A DNA stretch of 64,000 bases from Gadus chalcogrammus (taxonomy: Eukaryota; Chordata; Actinopteri; Gadiformes; Gadidae), in NCBI RefSeq assembly GCF_026213295.1, contig NC_079431.1:17084465-17148464 (forward strand). The letters are read 5' to 3'. Below, one piece after another: positions 52,877 to 64,000 of this stretch. The notes under the pieces were generated by a model, which saw only the letters and a list, made by a program, of their open reading frames with translations, was not told the DNA's origin and ran no database searches. A program made the position numbers and the translations under genes. Position 1 is the stretch's first letter, and every line of letters begins with the position of its first letter.

Positions 52877-55800
52877 GTGCGTGTGCGTGTGTGTGTTTGT
52901 GTGTGTTGGGGGGGAGGGAGGGGAGGGGGGGGGGGGGCATGAGGTCTTTTGCCTCCAATGTCATCAGGTGACAGCACATGGCACGGAGGAGCCAGCGAGA
53001 GGAGGAGGAGGGGAAGAGGAGAGTGAAGAAGACAACGGAGGATGAAAGCAAACAGTGTTTGAAACATGCCTGGCTCTGGGGGGCTAAGGGCACAGCATTA
53101 GCCGCTGCTCACTGACTCAACTGGGTTTTCCGTTGTATGAATAATGGAGAGGGGAGGGCGGTACCTTTCTGTCTTCCACCGTCTGTCCCAACGAGACTTT
53201 AGGCTCAAATACACAGGCCAACAAATGTACCTAGGCCTGTGTTTCTCTTGTAATTCCTTGAGCAGCAGAGCAATTGTGAAACTATTCTAAAGCCTTAAAT
53301 AGGTACGGCTACTTAACATTTTGTGCGTAGCCAATTTAAAAACAGGTATACGTATAATTTTGTTTTGCCGGCCGTCTGGCGGTCCAAATAGACGTTCTCC
53401 GAGGACTTGAGGTGGAATGTCTAAAAAACGGTTAGATTAGCGCTGAACCTGGACAAGTGCAGCCGCTGGCGGGAGCGGGAGCGGGCACCGCGCGGTTCCA
53501 GTGATTAATGAACGAGGTTATGCACGGGAGGCCCAGCTGCAGAGCACAGGGAAGGGTATAATGGGATTTGAAGCTGTCCTGCTCAGACCTGCCTGGACAT
53601 TTTCCCTTCCTTCCCACTGCTGATTTCTCGATCGACCGGCCGCTAAGACGCTGAGCACGCGCAGCCGATACCGTTCCCAGGGGAGGGGTGGGGGTGTGGG
53701 GGGGAGTTGGAGCGGATGTTTGTATTTATTAATTTATATATTTTCCGTCATGCTGCCTGCCCTGCCCTTCCTTTTCTACATCTGCTTAAGCACACGGCAC
53801 GCGATGCAGAGTTTGCGCTGACTAAGCAGCCTCCTTCCTCCTCCTCGCAGATGGTTTTGGGAGCGGAGTTAAAAAAATAAATAAAAGGGAGAAAAAACGA
53901 ACTTTATGAAGAGAAAGTGTGTCAGGAGGAGGGAAAAAGGAGGGGTGGGATGAGTGAGGACAGGGTAGAAGAGGGTGGGCTGGGACGGGTGGGAGGCGCA
54001 GTTTTGCTCTAAGCCCATTGCTTTAAAGGTCACTGAAGGTTTATCGCTGGTTCGTTTGATAGACTGTGGGAGACGTTTGAACTGAGCGATAGCCAAGAAG
54101 GGACTCTGGATCAATCCGCTCGATTGCGCTGCTTAAATGGGGCTCTGGCAGTGTGCTTTTTGCTTTTTGGTCGAGTCGTGTTTGTGATCACTCTCAACAT
54201 GTTTGATACGGTATGGAAACAGTTTACTGCTCTTCAATTCAGAATGTATTCATGTTTTCCTTCTTTAATGTTTGATATTGTACAAGGGGGTTGTTCCCTG
54301 AAAAACTTGTCTTACTTAAAAAACGATTAAATGGCACAACACAACTACATAAAAACAACATTAATTAAGTAATTCACTGAGCATTTGCCACTATTTACAC
54401 TACCAACCACTATTTAATATGCTAATTGCTTATTTATGAGGGAATCTAATGACTACTGCTTGGACAGCATTAATCTAGTATTAAAATGGTGATGTGCAAC
54501 TCGTGCCAACGTTTATTCCACCATTCCGCTCAGACACACAAACATGGATAATATCGGACAATATCCACCCTAGTTGTCCGGCTCTGTGAACGCATCCCCC
54601 GATCAGAGACCGTCTGTTGGTCAGGTGTAGCGCTGCGGAGGCAGCAGGCCTCCTGGCAGCACCCAGCCAACACTATAGAGCCAAGCCCAGAACCTGGAGG
54701 GAGGGAAGGGGACAGCAGGCCGCTCACATTTTCTGCATTCTCACACAGCGAATATGCAAGATACAATGTACTTGTGTTAATACTAGGGTATGGTCACCCG
54801 CTGATGGTTTAGCTACGAGATGTAGCGTTTGAATCACTGCTGTTTAGTGGATTACATCACAAAGGGTTATTGTGTCTACTGTTTGGTTATGATCCGGTTT
54901 TAATGTGATTTCATAATTTACAATTTAGTCCTCTGAAGCAATTCATCCAACGCATCCCAACATTTATGATAAATGTACTTAATAAGAAGGTAGGGCTTAG
55001 GCATGTGGCCTGTAGTATGAAGCCGGGGTCAGGTATTGGAGATTGTAGATAACGTATGGTATTGGTTACACTAGATGATTTTCATTTGGTTGTTGTCGGT
55101 TTTTATTTTTAGCAGGGAGATGGAACAGGCTTTGGCTGTAGTTGGTACCGACCAGCGCCAACTATAGTGTATTGTCTGAAGTTAAGAGACACTATTTTAC
55201 CTTTGAGGGTGATTAGCCATTAAATGCCGTTTTCAAAATCTGCCCTGCCCTTTGAGCTGGTGGCATCCCACGTGGGAGAGTCCACCTCTATGATTGATAG
55301 TTTAAGCCTCACAGTGGGTCCAGTCCACTGGGTAGGCTGGTAGATGGCTCTATCCATCATACATTGAGGTGGACGCCTCCACTTGTTGTCCGTTACACAT
55401 ATGGGACCAGAAATATAGCTGTCTATTTGCTGATAGGGGCCCTTTAAAAAAGGAGCAATTCAATATTAAACTGATCTGCAAGATAAAAAAAGAAACCAGA
55501 TCAAATAATCTACTCCTACAGCAAATGATGATGCTTCTGTTCCCATAGATATAACAAACCTACCAATCTCACTATAATGTGATTCCTGCCACTCATTTGT
55601 TTTACTGACAAGCAGGCAAAAGATTATGTAAACACAAAGTACCAAATTAAATGCAACTATTACACATCATTTTCAGGGGGGTGACGAGACAGGGAGCCTG
55701 CCAGCAGGGAGAGACGCCGGTGTCTAGCTAGCGGGCTACAGAGGCTACACATGAGAGAAGGCTTATGTCTAAATAAAGCCCTGGCTTTATATGAACCACT

Positions 55801-56580
55801 GTGTCACTGATCCCCTCTGCTTTCCACACAACAGGTTGGCTCTTTCCCCCTCTCTTCCGAGCTGTCTATGCTGCCGATCCCTCTATGAAAAAGGGAATGA
55901 GAGAGCGAGAGAGAGAGGGGGAAAGATACAGAGAATAGAACGGAGTGAGGGAGAGAGAGAGAGAGGGAGAGAGAGAGAGAAGGCAGTGTAGACATTCATC
56001 AGCGGAGTGTGTGCGTGGCTTAGTTTAAGAGGCTTGAATAATCAGTATGTTAAGCCGTCAGGCAGTGCACTTGCGCCTACCGTGCACTTAACTAACTCCT
56101 TGGCGCTTTTTAATCATGGGGAGAGAGCTGAGACACGAAGGAGAGGAGAGCGCTTCCGGAGGAGATTTAGCCTATCTCTTTAACACTTGCTCCTGACTAA
56201 ATCACTAGACAGGCTAGTCGTATTGTGAGCCAAAAGGTCAACATGCTGTAAGTTTAGTTGAAGACAACATTGAGATTTCATTATGGAAAATGATATGAGA
56301 GTTCAGTTAATGTCATATTCAACTTTTCATTTAAAGTGCGGGAACAATATATATTATAATTAGAAATCAGAAATAAAAAATGATAATGATGAAGACAAAT
56401 TTTTGCAAATGCAATCAGTCAACCTTGTAAAAAATAAACATAATAAACCCCAAAAAGATAGCCTGTTAGCCTGCAGGTTTCATTTTGGCTCGATGAAAAA
56501 CTAAACGTGACGTGACAAACTGACCAATTAAACTGATTAACCCCTCAATCCGGTCGATAGAACAACCGCCAAGATATAAG
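52101..56580. other. Non-coding stretch with candidate conserved elements
   Basis: No gene is supported. It contains a C homopolymer of about 18 at 52456-52474, a degenerate (GT)n at 52808-52907, G-runs at 52909-52937, and a GA-rich patch at about 55900-55981. The unique GC-rich stretch at about 53450-53640 is a plausible conserved non-coding element. Confidence 0.4.
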
Positions 56581-56593
56581 TTTGAATGCACTC

Positions 56594-56765
<172 letters not shown>

Positions 56766-57109
56766 AAGCCAAAAGAGCATACACCAGAGCTGGCAATACG
56801 GAAAGCTTTCAGCGGGGGTTCAAAACCGCAAATGTCAGCTAATCTAAGACAAACACAGGAGGCTAAAGCTGCCACAGCCCATCCTCGCTCGGAAACATGT
56901 CACGCTTTGATCGCCACGGCTACGACTATGGCATTCTCCAGCTCTGTCCGTGTTAGCCGTCCGTATAAATAGCCTTGACACGCTTGGCGGGGGGAGAGGG
57001 GGAGGGGCTATTTATGACCCCCCCCCCCCCCGCTCCCCCACCCTGAGTGATGCTATCGAAACAGCATGAGAGCTCCATCAGTCCTCCCTGCTCCACCCAT
57101 CCATTCCCC

Positions 57110-57425
57110 TTCCTGTCCCCACTTCCTCTCTCCTCTCCTCTCCTCTTTTCCTCCACCTCCTCTTCTCTTTTCCTCTGCCTCATCTCCTCTTCTATTCTCT
57201 CCTCTCCTCTCTTACTCCACCTCCTCTCCTCTCCTCTTCTCTCATTCCTCTCCTCTTCTCTCATTCCTCTCCTCTTCTCTCCTCTCCTCTTCTCTCATTC
57301 CTCTCCCCTTCTCTCTCCTCTCCTCTCCTCTCCTCTCATCCCTGTCCACCCTCTACACCTCCTCCCCTTCCTCCTCCCCCTGTCTCCTCCCCGTCCTCCC
57401 TCTCCTCCCCCTCCTCCTCCTCCCT
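57110..57425 (+). repeat. Homopyrimidine (CTCTTCTCCTC)n tract
   Basis: Over 300 bp of nearly pure pyrimidine with recurring CTCTCCTCTTCTCTCATTCC units. On the other strand it is a purine tract in the pcbp3 pre-mRNA, if the first-exon assignment is right. Confidence 0.9.
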
Positions 57426-61460
<4,035 letters not shown>

Positions 61461-62218
61461 CTTCCCTTCCTGGTAGAGTACAGGATGTATAGATGAGGAA
61501 CAAAGCGTTTTTTGCGACTGCTCTTGCCAGGAATGCTTTATAGACCATGTTAATATTGGAGCTGCTCTGCTGGAAAGATTGCTTTAACCAATCTAGCAAG
61601 TCACTGCCTTTGTAAAGTCATTACACTTTGTGCAATGTCATGCTTTTTGAAGCATCTGGTAAGACCTGGGCTCCCTCTCTGTCTCCCTCTCTTTCTCTCT
61701 GGGAATTAGGAGAGTAGCCATGGCATTTGTCCCTGCCACTTCAGCATCTATTAATAAACCATTGCAAAAAAACAACAACAATACCATAACACCATATGAA
61801 AAAAAGAACAACAGCCAAAGACCATTGGCAATACATTTTTCCATCACAAAAAAAAACAATAAACCTGCTTTCGCACACAGCCTTTGCCGGGAGCAGACTT
61901 TGAAATTAAGACTGTGTTCATGTTTTTATTTACATATGCCAGCCATATAATCCCTAAAGGCTAGAAGAGAAGGAGAGAGCCACGGGGGAGATATAGCGAT
62001 GGAGAGATTAGGGGACTGTGGGTTGAAAGGGGTAGGAGGGGTAGGTGGATATCAGAGGCAACACATCAGACAGGATCAACAAAAGTACAGCAACCTCCGC
62101 GATAACATCGCCTCTGACTTCCTGCTCTCTAAAGCGTGACGTTTCCAAGGGAGATGAGAGCTAAGTGCCCCGGAGAGGAGCATTTGAAAAAGGTAGGAGA
62201 AGAGGTGAAGAAAAACAT

Positions 62219-62229
62219 GGAGAGAGAGA

Positions 62230-62310
<81 letters not shown>
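62219..62310 (+). repeat. (GA)n microsatellite
   Basis: Nearly pure GA repeat, continuing as GAAAGAGAGA units to about 62388. It lies about 300 bp downstream (gene strand) of the candidate first-exon donor. Confidence 0.96.
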
Positions 62311-62316
<6 letters not shown>

Positions 62317-62610
62317 AGAGGGATTAAGAGGGAGAGGGAGAGAAAGAAAGAGAGAGATTGAAAGAGAGAGAGATTGAAAGAGAGAGAGCGTGACGATCAG
62401 AGAGAACTGCTGAACGAGGATTATTATCATCGGGAAAAAAAACGTGCACACAACAGAACAGCAACAGTCATGAAGGATGGGCGAGGGGGGGGGGGGGGGA
62501 GACAAGTTCACAAAGAAGAGAATGAATGGAGTAGCTTGAGCCTCCCCGGCTCCCACTCAAGATGAGACAGGGAAGAAAAAGAGTAGAGGCTAAAAAAGTG
62601 TGTGTCTTAC

Positions 62611-63080
62611 CTGAGTCAGCTGTCACCGGGGGGGTTGCGGCCAGTGGGGCGAAAAAGTAGCAGGGAGAGTCAAAGGGGTCCTGAGGGGGGTCCAGGGGGA
62701 GGCGGGTGAGGCAGAGCGTGGCGGTCGAGATGGTGGTGTTGGCCGGCGGGAGGGAGGAAGGTTCTGGTCCGGCTCCAAAGCAGTGGGATGGACGGTGGTC
62801 CGGTGAGGAGCAGGAGGAGGAGGAGGAGGAGGAGGGGGAGGAGGAGGGTAGGTGGGTAGGTGTCAGAGGGGTGAAGGATGGAGTGACAGGGAGCAGGGAA
62901 ACAGGGGAGGCAAAAGGGGGAGAGAAAAAAACTCCCGCTCCTTAGTCTATTTCTCTTGCTTCCCTCTTCTCTACCGTATCTCTGTTTCCCCCGACCGACA
63001 CACACACACAAACACACGCGCGCTCTGAGGCAGCCTCCGGTTCCCAGAGTCACTGAGATAATAGGCAGAGAGAGAGTCTT
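62611..63080 (-). other. Candidate 5' untranslated first exon of the PCBP3-like gene
   Basis: On the minus strand a strong donor, ACTCAG|GTAAGA, lies at 62611/62610. Upstream of it is a C- and CTC-rich leader-like stretch with no convincing coding frame, preceded by CpG-containing GC-rich sequence. The start-codon exon at 14440 needs an upstream leader exon, and this is the only strong promoter-plus-donor arrangement noticed on that strand. The 5' end at about 63080 is a guess. Linking it to pcbp3 is inference, and it could be the first exon of another transcript. Confidence 0.4.
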
Positions 63081-63119
63081 CACGTTTACTCGCTCTGCCA
63101 CAAGGGGAGGGGAGGAGGA

Positions 63120-63200
63120 TGGGCACGCTCGCCACCCGCCCACTCTCCTCTGGGCTGGCCAATGGGAGCAGGGAGAGAATTGTCCAGACGGCCAATTACA
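63120..63200 (-). promoter_or_regulatory. Candidate promoter: GC box and CCAAT box
   Basis: A GC-box-like GTGGGCGGGTGG (minus sense, about 63131-63142) and a CCAAT motif in the context GGCCAATGGG (63157-63166) lie together in CpG-containing DNA. They sit about 50-110 bp upstream of the candidate first exon. No TATA box was seen, which fits a housekeeping-type or CpG-type promoter. CCAAT works in either orientation, so direction rests on the neighbouring donor. Confidence 0.35.
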
Positions 63201-64000
63201 CGAGGCAGAGCCTGCTGAAAGCCTTGCCCCGGACAACATGTGCAATAGCTCATATCCGATTGGGGAAAAAGAGAGAAAATCCCAAGAAGAATACAGTAGG
63301 AGTCGTGCGAGGCATGGCTTGCGCAGCGCGGACCCACCCGGGGTTTCTGATGGTGATTTAGGGCCATGAAGGACTTTCCATTGATTAGTGCGATTGGATT
63401 CTCAGCCGAGGAGGAAATAAATAAATAAATAACATGGTGATTACATGGCTTCTTCTCTACAGATCTGGCAGAAAGAGAGCCTGGATTCTTGGCAGGAGGA
63501 AAGCTCACAGGAGCTGGTCTCTTGGGCGGTTGATGCAACGCTCTCTGCTTGAATGAACGAGCTGGGACAATGTGAAGCCAAAAAAACAACAGAAAATAGG
63601 AGTGCATGATGAAACATACATGAAGATGTCTAATATCCCCCCCCAACCCTCACACACCCCCACCACCATCAGTCCCATACACCTAGATATGCATTCTTGG
63701 TTTACACAGTGCAGTGAACCCTGGAATTTCGATAGCGTTATCAGATCCGCCATACGCATGCAGTTTGTGTGCGTTTTATGCATACAATGCTGAACCAAGT
63801 GACAGCCAAAATAGCGTTGGGTTTCGTCTGGTTGCCTCTGACCCTCATGTCAGGAACATGGTACATTTTCAACAGAAACTCCAGTGGTTGTTTCCTGCGC
63901 TGCAATCAATAACTCTGGCAAGTTCCCAGCTTGATAAATGATCGATGTCAAACCGTCAGCTTGAAGAATAAAGAGCACATCACCGCTCGCGTCTTGACTT
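63201..64000. other. Upstream flank of the candidate promoter
   Basis: No gene is supported. It is unique-looking sequence with a short (AAAT)n at 63415-63432. The stretch at 63340-63420 (CCATTGATTAGTGCGATTGG) may belong to the promoter region. Confidence 0.35.

Noticed and set aside
62670..63245. 191-residue minus-strand frame near the promoter as a protein-coding gene
   Set aside because: Composition follows CTC/CCT repeats, there is no recognisable domain, and the frame ends before the strong donor at 62611. A leader exon is more likely.

Overview
The window is vertebrate nuclear DNA, almost certainly from a ray-finned (teleost) fish. The evidence is a split gene with short phase-0 exons, L2-type LINE and tRNA-derived SINE tails typical of fish, hAT-type and mariner-type non-autonomous DNA transposons, Ty3/gypsy LTR elements, and a very high load of dinucleotide microsatellites. 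That microsatellite load resembles cod-like genomes, but this is only a weak inference.

Only one host gene can be supported. It is a poly(rC)-binding protein on the minus strand, best matched to PCBP3. Nine coding exons lie between 14440 and 512: 25, 8, 11, 39, 44, 43, 25, 14 and 26 codons, plus one base. They encode the N-terminus, KH1, KH2 and the linker. The last exons, with KH3 and the C-terminus, lie beyond the left edge. The start-codon exon has an acceptor one base before the ATG, so the 5' leader is on other exons. A strong donor at 62611/62610, with GC-box and CCAAT motifs about 520-555 bp further upstream, is the best candidate first exon and promoter. If so, a first intron of about 48 kb fills most of the window.

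Layout: 1-14440 holds the coding exons, with LINE and SINE fragments in the introns. 14441-23400 holds SINEs, a damaged LINE reverse transcriptase on the minus strand, simple repeats, an interstitial telomeric repeat and one orphan exon-like open frame. 23471-26072 is a hAT-type element containing two further transposons. 28111-28706 is a foldback element. 29615-30861 is another hAT-type element with a nested inverted-repeat element. 34984-44483 is a damaged Ty3/gypsy element on the plus strand, whose RNase H region is split by a second LTR element on the minus strand (37890-41869). 44500-64000 holds LINE tails, one small palindromic-ended element, many microsatellites and the candidate promoter region.

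The most notable element is the inner LTR retrotransposon. Its Gag has a SCAN-like domain and a CCHC knuckle. Its integrase follows the protease directly, and an RNase H remnant sits just before the polypurine tract and 3' LTR. This is the copia-like pol order known for Gmr1-like gypsy elements. A 20-bp minisatellite occupies the place of the missing integrase end and reverse transcriptase. Neither LTR element can be autonomous as it stands.
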